This document shows, piece after piece, positions 1 through 7,439 of a stretch of 13,719 nucleotides of DNA. Source of the DNA: S010-25 sp964466455. Its GTDB lineage: Bacteria > Pseudomonadota > Gammaproteobacteria > SZUA-229. The stretch covers positions 1-13,719 of the forward strand of contig CAYXNL010000057.1 in assembly GCA_964466455.1 (NCBI GenBank), read 5' to 3'. Position 1 is the first letter of the stretch, and the number at the start of each line of letters is the position of its first letter. Made by a program: the position numbers and the translations under genes. The notes under the pieces are model-generated. The model ran no database searches, was not told the origin of the DNA, and saw only the letters and a program-made list of their open reading frames with translations.

Positions 1-67
1 TACCTGGGAACCTCTAATTACCGTTCTCCTTAGTAAGTCTGGATTGAACAGATTGTTGGTTAAAATA

Positions 68-130
68 TTCTGATTCAAGGCGTAAAATGCGCGTAATAGC
101 AGGGCTATTGCGAAGTTTTACAACACAGAA
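68..130. repeat. Imperfect palindrome inside the MITE
   Basis: Nested complementary segments are visible: TTCTG (68-72) with CAGAA (126-130), GTAAAA (82-87) with TTTTAC (116-121), and CGTAATAGC (92-100) with GCTATTGCG (104-112), the last with one G-T wobble and a 3-nt loop. Either strand could fold into an extended hairpin. It lies directly downstream of the minus-strand GGDEF-EAL gene, so it may stabilise the 3' end of that transcript or end it, although there is no T-tract. Confidence 0.6.
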
Positions 131-131
131 G

Positions 132-155
132 CAGGGTATTTTACAGGGTATTTTA
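132..155. repeat. 12-bp perfect tandem repeat
   Basis: CAGGGTATTTTA occurs at 132-143 and again immediately at 144-155. It is a private duplication within the MITE-like element, probably from replication slippage. Confidence 0.85.
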
Positions 156-195
156 ATACGGTGAGATGTCGATTCATGACTTAATCAGAGCTTCC

Positions 196-2373
196 CTAGT
201 GGCGGTGGTGTGTGCTTTTTACCGAGCCGACCTGTACTCCTGGTGTGGCATAGGGTTCCTGAATTAGTAACTGGGAGATAACTTCAGGGGACAGGGGTTT
301 GCCAAACAGAAATCCCTGTGCTTCACTACAGTCAATTTCCCGTAAATAATCCAGTTGCGCATGGGTTTCCACACCCTCAGCAATAACATTTAAATCCAGA
401 CCTTTTGCCATTGCAACAATAGTATTGATAATAGTATGGTCGTCTTTATTAATACGACTTTCCTTAAGGAAGGTCCGGTCAATTTTTAACGTCTGAATAG
501 GCAGTTTATGTAAATAACTCAATGATGAGTAACCGGTACCGAAATCATCAATAGCAATACTGATGCCGTAATCACTTAATGCATTGAGTTTGCGAATAAT
601 GCTATCCATATCATCCATAATAACATTTTCAGTAATCTCCACCTCAAACGAAGAGCCACGCAGATTATATTCCTTGAGTGTGGAAATAATATAATCGACA
701 ATATCTGGTTCCATTAACTGGCGGGCACATACATTGATTGCCATCCGAACAGGCGGCAGTCCCTTCTGTTGCCATCGGCTCAGTTCTGCAGCCGCTGATT
801 GTATTACCCAGTGGCCGATATCAACAATCATCCCGCTTTCCTCGGCAAAAGGAATAAATTCACAGGGAGAAATGGTGCCATGTTCAGGATGTTCCCAGCG
901 TAATAGTGCTTCCACACCAACAATTTCACCACTACGCAGGTTTATCTGTGGCTGATAGAGCAGTTTAAATTCATTGTTATCCAACGCCTTATGAATACCG
1001 GTTTCCAGTGACAGTTTTTCAAAGTAGGGGGCGTTCATTTCATCGGAATAAAACTGATAGCCGTTTTTACCCTGTCCTTTCACATGATACATGGCGATGT
1101 CCGCATGTTTTATCAGGTTGTCTATTTGTGTACCGTCCTGCGGATAGAGCGCGATGCCGATACTGGTGCTGACATATAATTCGTGTCCATCAATTAAAAA
1201 AGGTTCACGTAGCGCGTTGGTTATTTTTTCTGCCAGCATGGTGGCATCTTTACGTTCATGGGTAATACGTGGGAGTAGCAGGGTAAATTCATCCCCACCA
1301 AAACGTGCCAATGTATCCCCCTCGCGGATACATTCTTTCAGACGGGCGCTGACCTGTTGCAGCAGTTCGTCGCCAATCATATGGCCGAGACTGTCATTGA
1401 TGTTTTTGAATCGGTCGAGGTCAAGAAACATGACGGCCAGTTTTTCGTTATCACGTTTTGCCTGGCTGATCGCCAGGCTAAGGCGATCACGTAATAACGC
1501 TCGATTAGGCAGTTTGGTGAGGAGGTCATGGTAGGCCTGGAAGTTAATGGTTGCTTCCGCCTGTTTGCGTTCGGTTACATCGCGGGCAACACCATAGGTG
1601 CCCAGATAATTTTTATTTCTGTTGTTTTCACTGTGGTACATGCCAATCGAGCTCAGTTCGATGGGCAGGGTACGGGTATGGAAGTGGCGTTCACCATCGT
1701 TATCCTTACACTTTAAGCGTAGTTCAATATTTTTTGATGCTCGGTCGCCAATACGGCGTTCATTAAAGACGTATTTGGCCTGTTCCATATCATCCTGGTG
1801 AACCAGAGAAGAATAGTGCTTGCCGATTAATTCTTCCTTGTTATAACCCAGTAAAGATTCGATGCGTTCATTAATAAAGGTAAAATGGCCTTCCTGATTC
1901 AGAATGTAGATAATATCCGGCGATGTATTGACAATATAACGGTGCAGACGTTCTGATTCCATTATCTGTTGCTGCATGAGCAGGTTCTGTTTCTGTAAGT
2001 GCTTTTCCTTCAGGGCGTTATTGATAGTAAGAATCAGTTCCTCTGTCGTATAGGGTTTGCGCAGAAAATCGTAGGCACCCTGGGTGCAGGCATTTTTGGC
2101 TGCTTCAAAGGATGTTTCACCGCTAACAACAATCACCGAGGTGTTGATGCTCTGGGTATGAATATGTGCCATAACATCGTGCCCGTTTACATAAGGCATA
2201 TGCAGGTCCAGTAACACCAGATCAAATGTATTCTGGCCTAGCTGGCAGATAGCTTCCTGGCCACCAATGGCGGTATTGGCGTTATAGCCACGTATGGTTA
2301 ATAAATCTTTTAAACTTTTCAGTGCTGCTGGGTCATCATCAACGATGAGAATTTTTTGCTCATTAATGCTCAT
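196..2373 (-). CDS. Response regulator with REC-PAS-GGDEF-EAL domains (c-di-GMP turnover)
   Basis: A 725-residue cytoplasmic response regulator for cyclic-di-GMP metabolism. The N-terminal receiver domain (about 6-120) has the acidic pair D12/D13, phosphoacceptor D56 in LLDLHMP, S84 and K106. A PAS domain follows (about 140-270, ending in GVARDVTERK). The GGDEF domain (about 280-440) has an intact GGDEF at 359-363 and an RxxD inhibitory site (REGD, 350-353). The EAL domain (about 455-700) keeps EAL (488-490), DDFGTGYSS (609-617), EGVET (666-670) and EAQGF (684-688). Both the cyclase and phosphodiesterase halves therefore look catalytically competent; which activity dominates cannot be read from sequence. 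ATG start with a weak AAAGAG upstream. It lies 132 bp downstream of the histidine-kinase gene on the same strand, so the two are probably a cognate pair. Its stop codon abuts a MITE end. Confidence 0.95.
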   Translation of the reverse strand: MSINEQKILIVDDDPAALKSLKDLLTIRGYNANTAIGGQEAICQLGQNTFDLVLLDLHMPYVNGHDVMAHIHTQSINTSVIVVSGETSFEAAKNACTQGAYDFLRKPYTTEELILTINNALKEKHLQKQNLLMQQQIMESERLHRYIVNTSPDIIYILNQEGHFTFINERIESLLGYNKEELIGKHYSSLVHQDDMEQAKYVFNERRIGDRASKNIELRLKCKDNDGERHFHTRTLPIELSSIGMYHSENNRNKNYLGTYGVARDVTERKQAEATINFQAYHDLLTKLPNRALLRDRLSLAISQAKRDNEKLAVMFLDLDRFKNINDSLGHMIGDELLQQVSARLKECIREGDTLARFGGDEFTLLLPRITHERKDATMLAEKITNALREPFLIDGHELYVSTSIGIALYPQDGTQIDNLIKHADIAMYHVKGQGKNGYQFYSDEMNAPYFEKLSLETGIHKALDNNEFKLLYQPQINLRSGEIVGVEALLRWEHPEHGTISPCEFIPFAEESGMIVDIGHWVIQSAAAELSRWQQKGLPPVRMAINVCARQLMEPDIVDYIISTLKEYNLRGSSFEVEITENVIMDDMDSIIRKLNALSDYGISIAIDDFGTGYSSLSYLHKLPIQTLKIDRTFLKESRINKDDHTIINTIVAMAKGLDLNVIAEGVETHAQLDYLREIDCSEAQGFLFGKPLSPEVISQLLIQEPYATPGVQVGSVKSTHHRH

Positions 2374-2505
2374 TGGGTCGCTCTTTATTACAGAAGGTTG
2401 CCCCGCCTCTGTTTTATTATACGGTGCACAGTTCTGAGCTTGTGCAATATCAATATCCGGAATCCATCCCCATTATTCCAATGTACTAATACGTATAGAT
2501 TAATA

Positions 2506-4623
2506 CTATTTTGGTAGCAGTATGTGAAAACTGGTGCCCTTTTCGCTACTCCGACAGCTAATAGAACCGTTTAATTCACTCACCAGATTTTTAACAATGG
2601 TAAGCCCAAGTCCTGCGTGATCGCTGCCCTTTATGGTCTCCACCGGGAAAAATAGTTTTGGCAAAATATTCGGTGCAATGCCCGGACCATCATCGATAAC
2701 GGAAATTTCAATATGCTCCTTCCCGTCAACATTCACATGATTCTGAGTGTAGACCATAATCTGGCCTTTTGCTGGAAGCGCTTCCACTGCATTCCTGATT
2801 AAATTTGTGTAAATCTGTTTTAAGGCATTGGTATTACTCTGTAACACCGGAATATCTTTATCCAGATTCAGGGTGATGGTGATTTCACTGTCGGCAAATA
2901 ACGAGGTCTGGAAAATATGGGTGAGGCTGGTAATAATTGCATTGATATCAACAGACGCCGTTTCTTTACTGCTGGAAGGGTCGGCAGACAGGCGGTTGAT
3001 AATGTTACCAATATGGTCTATTTCTGCCTTGATCGTCTCGATATCTTCCTGGGCTGGTTTGTTGTCTTCCAGTTTATAACTCAGAATGCCCAGATAATTA
3101 TTCATAATACTCAATGGGTTACGTACTTCGTGAATCACTTCATGAATACGGCTGGTGATTGCGTCAAGTTGGGAGGGAGCTGTTCCGGCATGGTTATCCG
3201 TATGGCGACGACTGGCATTGATGCTATGGCTAATTTCATTAACAAAACGCATCAGTAGTGTTTTTTGCTTCCATAGACGGCTGTACTGAACGGCGTTAAC
3301 CGCCAGTACCAGTACACCAATGGTCACGTTGTCTATTATCATGGGCAGACAGATGAAACCGTTTTGCTGACCAAGATGCAGTAGTTGCCGGTCAATAACG
3401 GCAAGTTGATGGGTGGTGTTTTCATTATCGAAGGTATGCGTGGCGGACTGGTTCAGCAGGGCATCAGTAACCAGGCTTCTGTTCGGGCGCAGTGGAATGC
3501 TTATCTGGTTAAGCTGTGATGGCTGGTTATCACCGGCAAAGGCATGCAAACGATTTGTTGATTCGTTATACAGAAATAGAATACTTTGACTGACGCCAAA
3601 TAGGATACGGCAATGACGGGTGATGATTTTGAATATGGCATCGTCCCCATCAGTTCGTGACAGATGCTGGTGAATACCATCAAGCAGGGCGATATTTCTA
3701 ACCTGTTCAGCCAGTTGTATCTGTTTGCCTTCGTCATTAGTGAGTATCTGTTTACGGATTTTGGCATCAGTTTTGTCATCAATTAGCTGAATATCCATAT
3801 CCTGCATAATGGTTGTTATGTGTTCATTCGCCTTATTTAACACCGAGAGTATCTGTTCTTTATCCAGTTCCAGTAATGTGTCGGCGATTTCAAACAGGGT
3901 ATCATCATCAATGCTGAAGGCTGGCTGGCTAAATTGATTGGCCAGATAGATAATTTTTACCAGCGGGTGGGCATCAAGCAGGTTTTGTAACGGTTCGTGA
4001 TGATACAGTACGGCATCACAGCTAAAGCTGCCCGTAGCATGCTTACTCAGCAGTGTGGCGCCAATATCGGTGTGTATACAATGGAATTCTTCCTGTTCCA
4101 GATGGATTAATTCCGCTTCATTCGTTTGCCGGAATAACAGGGTTAAATACTGCTCTGGATACCCAACCTCCAGTACCAGTTGGCCAATATTATGTAATAA
4201 GCCAGCACTATAGGCTTCTTCGATATCGCTATAGTGAGACTGTTGGGCAAGGAGGCGGGCAATGGTGGCGCAGAGTACGGCATGATGCCAGTGTTGTTTG
4301 ATAAAGCGTGTTCGTGTCTGGCTGGTGCGGGAAAAAAACTGCTGTACCGTTGCCGTAACAGCAATACTTTTTATTGTATTGAGGCCCAGTTGCTGTAATT
4401 TCTGCTCTGCCGACAGGGGCGGTGATGGATTATCTGTATTCTGATTACAGGTAGAGAATATCCTTATATAAAGCACCGGATCGCGCCTGATGATTTGCAG
4501 CAGGTCAGCATAGATAAGGGTTTCACTGTGGCAGGCATCGAGTAGCTGTAGTAGAACATCAGGCAGACTGGGTAGTCTGTCGATATCAATATGCTGTAAA
4601 AGTTGTTCTACCTGATGATCCAT
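2506..4623 (-). CDS. HDOD-GAF sensor histidine kinase
   Basis: A 705-residue soluble signalling protein with no transmembrane segment. An HDOD domain occupies about residues 14-230: HH at 113-114 and GLLHNIGQL at 141-149, where HN stands in the usual HD position. A GAF-like sensor domain spans about 320-470. A HisKA/HATPase module completes it: H-box HEVRNPL with candidate phospho-His 498, N-box NLIRNAVEAL (607-616), G1 DDGPGIA (644-650) and G2 GLGLT (671-675). HDOD domains act in signalling and normally lack phosphohydrolase activity; GAF could bind a small ligand. No clear Shine-Dalgarno precedes the ATG, but no better start is seen. The likely partner is the downstream REC-PAS-GGDEF-EAL regulator, which lacks its own kinase; this pairing is inferred from adjacency and strand. 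Confidence 0.92.
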   Translation of the reverse strand: MDHQVEQLLQHIDIDRLPSLPDVLLQLLDACHSETLIYADLLQIIRRDPVLYIRIFSTCNQNTDNPSPPLSAEQKLQQLGLNTIKSIAVTATVQQFFSRTSQTRTRFIKQHWHHAVLCATIARLLAQQSHYSDIEEAYSAGLLHNIGQLVLEVGYPEQYLTLLFRQTNEAELIHLEQEEFHCIHTDIGATLLSKHATGSFSCDAVLYHHEPLQNLLDAHPLVKIIYLANQFSQPAFSIDDDTLFEIADTLLELDKEQILSVLNKANEHITTIMQDMDIQLIDDKTDAKIRKQILTNDEGKQIQLAEQVRNIALLDGIHQHLSRTDGDDAIFKIITRHCRILFGVSQSILFLYNESTNRLHAFAGDNQPSQLNQISIPLRPNRSLVTDALLNQSATHTFDNENTTHQLAVIDRQLLHLGQQNGFICLPMIIDNVTIGVLVLAVNAVQYSRLWKQKTLLMRFVNEISHSINASRRHTDNHAGTAPSQLDAITSRIHEVIHEVRNPLSIMNNYLGILSYKLEDNKPAQEDIETIKAEIDHIGNIINRLSADPSSSKETASVDINAIITSLTHIFQTSLFADSEITITLNLDKDIPVLQSNTNALKQIYTNLIRNAVEALPAKGQIMVYTQNHVNVDGKEHIEISVIDDGPGIAPNILPKLFFPVETIKGSDHAGLGLTIVKNLVSELNGSISCRSSEKGTSFHILLPK

Positions 4624-5102
4624 TAAAAAGTTGTACTGCGTTTATGTTTACTACTAACTAAATTGATGGATAAAATGAACAGAAAATAACCAGGTTCAGT
4701 TTGTGTATCAATAAGTTGGCGGTAAATATTTATAAGTTAATGTTAGCCTTAATAATATGCAATAATCATGCTAATAATAATAAGTCCTTTTTTATCATAA
4801 AGTTAAATATTTATCAGATAGAGGCCCCTTATATTGTGTAAATAAATCCGACAATATAATCGGGCTGATGTAACCAGGGTAACTACAGTATAGACGTCCC
4901 GATTCATATTTGTTGCACGGGACATATTAAGATCCGGCTGTATTGTATGGTGAGGGGTGTTGCATAATGTCACCGGCGACGAAATAATTTCTTGTAATCG
5001 GATTAAATTAGCAGTTTAATAATGCCGTGCTGAATCGTTTGATTTTGTTGGGTTTTGCTTCCTTAATCGATACGGAAAAGGCGAAGATCAAGAATAAATA
5101 GC
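4624..5102. other. AT-rich divergent intergenic region with inverted repeats
   Basis: These 479 bp separate the divergent kinase gene and the 145-residue ORF and must hold promoters for both. No good ORF, tRNA or c-di-GMP riboswitch is visible. Structures seen: a perfect 9-bp inverted repeat TTATATTGT (4829-4837) / ACAATATAA (4851-4859); an alternative overlapping pairing CCGA / TCGG around the second arm; and GTCCCG (4896-4901) / CGGGAC (4918-4923). The 11-mer TAAATATTTAT appears at 4723-4733 and again at 4804-4814. I could not assign a confident -35/-10 pair. Confidence 0.6.
4829..4859. promoter_or_regulatory. 9-bp inverted repeat, possible operator or hairpin
   Basis: TTATATTGT and ACAATATAA are perfect reverse complements separated by 13 nt. 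The dyad lies between two divergent genes, which suits a dimeric regulator binding site. The AT-rich arms would make only a weak RNA hairpin. No known operator consensus is recognised. Confidence 0.35.
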
Positions 5103-5540
5103 GTGTTGAAAATTACAGCTACATTAAGAGGTAGTGCTGTGCAGACAGGTGAAAAACTTTCGATGCTGGGCGAGCAGGTAACCGTACCCGGTACGCTGGA
5201 TCAACTGGGTAAAATCGCGCAGCAGTTGTTAAATGACAAAGACCTTGAGGTCAGTAAAGTTCGTCCTTTTTTCTGGTCGCTGGTAGAAACCTATGTGGAT
5301 CGTTTTCAGCTTTATCCTTTTGACATTTCAAAAGCATTGCTCTGTCATTTTGAACTCCAGGCGTATCCTGCTGAAGAGTTAACAAAATTAATTGAACAGT
5401 TGGAACAGCAATATGAAAAATTTCATGGTCGTGCTTTGTACGCCATGGATAAAAAATCTCTTCTTCCAATCGGGCAGGAGGATGAAACTGATATTTTAAA
5501 AAGCTGTCTGCAATATGCGGCAATGCTGGATAATCGTTAA
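5103..5540 (+). CDS. Hypothetical protein, 145 aa
   Basis: I do not recognise this protein. It is soluble, with no signal peptide or membrane segment, and is mixed alpha/beta by appearance. A short N-terminal strand-like stretch (1-30) is followed by helical segments, including LTKLIEQLEQQYEKF (93-107), which could form a short coiled coil. A cluster of aromatics occurs at 55-75 (FFWSLVETYVDRFQLYPF). The start shown is a GTG directly followed by a TTG; neither has a good Shine-Dalgarno. An in-frame ATG at 5164 is preceded by AGGTGA and would give a product 20 residues shorter. The gene stands alone, with about 480 bp of non-coding DNA upstream and 400 bp downstream. The opposite strand is also open over 5251-5562, but that product looks like a shadow. 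Confidence 0.65.
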   Translation: MLKITATLRGSAVQTGEKLSMLGEQVTVPGTLDQLGKIAQQLLNDKDLEVSKVRPFFWSLVETYVDRFQLYPFDISKALLCHFELQAYPAEELTKLIEQLEQQYEKFHGRALYAMDKKSLLPIGQEDETDILKSCLQYAAMLDNR

Positions 5541-5947
5541 TCTCTTTCGGGTTATTCCCCACGGCTTGTTGTGTAATTTACAGGGACGAATTTATTCGCA
5601 TAACGGTGCAAATGGTTACGCGCAGCGTGCGAATGAGTTCGTGGCGGGCTGGTTAATAAGCCGTCATATCCTGTCCATTTGCTGCGGGCTTGTTTATTTT
5701 AGCGGCGGAATAATCGCCCGTCAGCTCGCCGATGAGCGACCGGTTCCTGGTATTTTTCTATTATAATCAATTGCATGGGATAGTCTTATAGCGATAGAAT
5801 ATAAAGCACGGTATCACTCCAGAGTCTACGGTGTTATTATTAGCCGTTCATTATTAATGAGTAATTTTATATAACCGGTATTCAGGGTAATGGGCTGTAA
5901 TCATGTTGGTTTATGGTGTATCGGTTTAATTTTTTATTGTAATTTTT
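5541..5947. other. Non-coding stretch with REP-like sequences
   Basis: Over these 407 bp no convincing gene is seen; an 83-codon frame at 5515-5766 runs through palindromic repeat sequence and is discarded. The left half carries the palindrome 5586-5642. Further short G+C-rich complementary pieces follow, such as GGCT/AGCC near 5647-5663 and CGGGC/GCCCG near 5686-5721. The right half (5767-5947) is AT-rich and should contain the promoter of the antitoxin-channel operon, but no clear -35/-10 pair could be fixed. Confidence 0.5.
5586..5642. repeat. REP-like imperfect palindrome
   Basis: ACGAATTTATTCGC (5586-5599) pairs with GCGAATGAGTTCGT (5629-5642) at 12 of 14 positions. Inside it, CGCATAAC (5597-5604) pairs with GTTACGCG (5615-5622) at 7 of 8. 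The result is an interrupted stem-loop of about 57 nt. The ACGAATTTATTCGC style resembles the extragenic palindromic repeats with GCGAATTCATTCGC cores found in pseudomonads and other gammaproteobacteria; that resemblance is from memory. Confidence 0.55.
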
Positions 5948-6967
5948 GTGGGTTCGCAGGTGAACGGGTATAAATTTAGAATTTTAAAAACAGCGTTGTC
6001 ACATCTTAACGCTGTCTGTGATAAAGCAGGCGTGCCAACATTTCAATGTGATGATGTTATTGCCGAAGGTGAAGAAAGCGTCAGGTTGTTTAACGCGCAG
6101 ACAGCGCTGAATGTTTGCGTTCAGTCGTGGGCACCGCAGCAGAATTTTCCAGCCTTACTGAAACGCCTGAAATCTATTTCCGGTGAAGTCATTTTACTGG
6201 CAGATTTTATTAATCCGGTGATGGCGGAAAAGCTCAGGGAGGAATCCATTCAGTTTGTCGATTGTTCTGCTAATATGTTGTTGCATCGACAGGGTCTGGA
6301 TATTTTTCAGAAAGGTAGCGCAGATGTGCGATTATCGCAGAAACGGGTTAGGGGACGTGTATTTAACCCGGCGGGTTTGCGTCTGTTATATGCTTTTTTT
6401 ACCCGGCCTGAATTATTAAATATTTCCTATCGGCGGATTGCCAGTGAAGTGGGTGTTGCGCTGGGCAGTATCGGGCCGGTATTCGACGAGCTGCTGCATT
6501 CGGGGTATTTAGCTGAGCAGGACGATGGCAAATATCTGTTAAATAAAAAACGCCTGTTTGAACGATGGGTAGATGCTTATCTGGAAAAATTACGACCACG
6601 TCAATTACAGGGAAGCTATCGTTCCCTGGCAAATGACTGGTGGAAAAGTGTAAAGATTACCGACTATGATATGCAGTGGGGCGGGGAAGTCGTTATTGCC
6701 AGGCAAACACCCTTTCTGCTTCCCGACACGATAACCATATATAGCCAGCATGATAATATCGAGCCGTTGCTGACCAGCTATCCGTTGCAACCGGACAGGG
6801 AAGGCAATGTAATTATCTATCGGGCGTTCTGGCCGAATGCGACAGGAGAGGAAAACGTTAAGCCGATGATCGCCTATGCGGATCTGCTCGATTCTGTTGA
6901 TCCGGCAAACTGGGAGGTAGCAAAAACCTTTTACGGTGAAGCGGTTGCCGATTTTTTGAAGGAGTAA
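5948..6967 (+). CDS. AbiEi-family antitoxin-like winged-helix protein
   Basis: A 339-residue cytoplasmic protein of the family that annotation pipelines call type IV toxin-antitoxin AbiEi antitoxin (COG4861-like). Recognisable landmarks are EVILLADFINPVMAEKL (80-96), QFVDCSANMLL (102-112), a winged helix-turn-helix PAGLRLLYAFF...YRRIASEVGVALGSIG (141-176), WGGEVVIAR (244-252) and a C-terminal IAYADLLDSVDPANWEVA (308-325). The N-terminal domain has VCVQ (56-59), where relatives I recall carry a VEVK-like strand, so a nuclease-like site would be lost. Normally such a protein represses its own operon and opposes an AbiEii nucleotidyltransferase. No such toxin follows; a potassium-channel gene starts 8 nt after the stop. 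Start is uncertain: GTG 5948 or GTG 5960, neither with a Shine-Dalgarno. Family call is firm; actual antitoxin activity is not. Confidence 0.85.
   Translation: MGSQVNGYKFRILKTALSHLNAVCDKAGVPTFQCDDVIAEGEESVRLFNAQTALNVCVQSWAPQQNFPALLKRLKSISGEVILLADFINPVMAEKLREESIQFVDCSANMLLHRQGLDIFQKGSADVRLSQKRVRGRVFNPAGLRLLYAFFTRPELLNISYRRIASEVGVALGSIGPVFDELLHSGYLAEQDDGKYLLNKKRLFERWVDAYLEKLRPRQLQGSYRSLANDWWKSVKITDYDMQWGGEVVIARQTPFLLPDTITIYSQHDNIEPLLTSYPLQPDREGNVIIYRAFWPNATGEENVKPMIAYADLLDSVDPANWEVAKTFYGEAVADFLKE
6959..6964 (+). promoter_or_regulatory. Shine-Dalgarno of the channel gene overlapping upstream coding end
   Basis: AAGGAG ends just before the TAA stop of the antitoxin-like gene and sits 10 nt ahead of the ATG at 6975. 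The ribosome binding site lies inside the last codons of the first gene, which favours co-transcription and translational coupling. Confidence 0.75.
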
Positions 6968-6974
6968 TCTATAG

Positions 6975-7409
6975 ATGGCATTTTCCCTTGATTTTATCCG
7001 CATCTTTTTTTATGGCCTGTCTCTTATTGCGCCGGTGGTTCTTTTTCTTGCTGTGTTGATTGTCCTTCTGGGCCAGTTGGTCGGGCGTCTTGAATCGTGG
7101 GATCGCTTTAATGCTTTTTACTGGTCACTGGTTACAGCGATGACGGTAGGTTATGGCGATATTACCCCGAAAAGGAAAGCCTCGAAATTACTTTCGCTGG
7201 TCATCGCCTTTATCGGTCTGATTCTGGCCGGTATTACGGTGGCTATTGCGTTGGAAGCCGCGAAACAGTCATTTGAAAAAAATAGCAGTATCGGAAAAGA
7301 CGCATCACTTAGTACTAATATGCCGGTACTATCAGAGAATATTATGCCTCAGCATAAAACAGAAGCCTTGCTGATTCCTGCACTGCATGTAGCAAAGTTT
7401 AGCGTGTAA
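6975..7409 (+). CDS. Two-TM potassium channel protein
   Basis: A 144-residue inner-membrane protein of the minimal TM1-pore-TM2 (ion channel 2) type. TM1 is at about 10-37, the pore helix NAFYWSLVTAMT at 46-57, the selectivity filter TVGYGD at 57-62 and TM2 at about 71-93. The complete K+ signature TVGYGDITP indicates a potassium-selective pore, presumably as a tetramer. The C-terminal tail (94-144) is hydrophilic and short, with no RCK/TrkA-N or cyclic-nucleotide domain, so the usual gating module is absent. It is translationally linked to the preceding AbiEi-like gene. It may be an ordinary small channel that happens to be co-transcribed, or a membrane effector controlled by the regulator; the sequence alone cannot decide. 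Confidence 0.88.
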   Translation: MAFSLDFIRIFFYGLSLIAPVVLFLAVLIVLLGQLVGRLESWDRFNAFYWSLVTAMTVGYGDITPKRKASKLLSLVIAFIGLILAGITVAIALEAAKQSFEKNSSIGKDASLSTNMPVLSENIMPQHKTEALLIPALHVAKFSV

Positions 7410-7439
7410 CTTTCAGGCACCCTGGAAAATATTTCCGGC

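Larger units (their letters stand above)
6..196. mobile_element. MITE-like element with terminal inverted repeats
   Basis: The left end reads GGGAACCTCTAATTA (6-20). The reverse complement of the right end (181-196) reads GGGAAGCTCTGATTAA. The ends match at 13 of 15 positions and enclose about 190 bp with no open reading frame of note. The interior holds a long imperfect palindrome (68-130) and a 12-bp tandem duplication (132-155). Short length, terminal inverted repeats and absence of a transposase are the marks of a miniature inverted-repeat element or an IS deletion derivative. Ends of the form GGGAACCTCTGATTAA are familiar to me from IS-related repeats in gammaproteobacteria, but I cannot name the parent IS. 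The base pairs just past the right end are CTAG if the last C is counted as target. No clean target duplication is seen, since the left flank reads CCTG. Confidence 0.65.

Noticed and set aside
3501..3782. 93-codon minus-strand ORF inside the kinase gene
   Set aside because: It is an alternate frame of the GAF-coding region and has no independent support.
4624..5102. Possible c-di-GMP riboswitch near the GGDEF-EAL/kinase operon
   Set aside because: No GEMM-type conserved core was found on either strand.
5251..5562. 103-codon minus-strand ORF opposite the 145-residue gene
   Set aside because: Composition and lack of start signals fit a shadow; the plus frame has a better protein pattern, though neither is certain.
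5515..5766. 83-codon plus-strand ORF overlapping the end of the 145-residue gene
   Set aside because: It reads through REP-like palindromic sequence, with no start signals or protein-like features.
7424..7436. GGAAAATATTTCC palindrome between the channel and lipoprotein genes as a bidirectional terminator
   Set aside because: The stem is only 5 bp, AT-rich and lacks T-tracts, so the evidence is insufficient.
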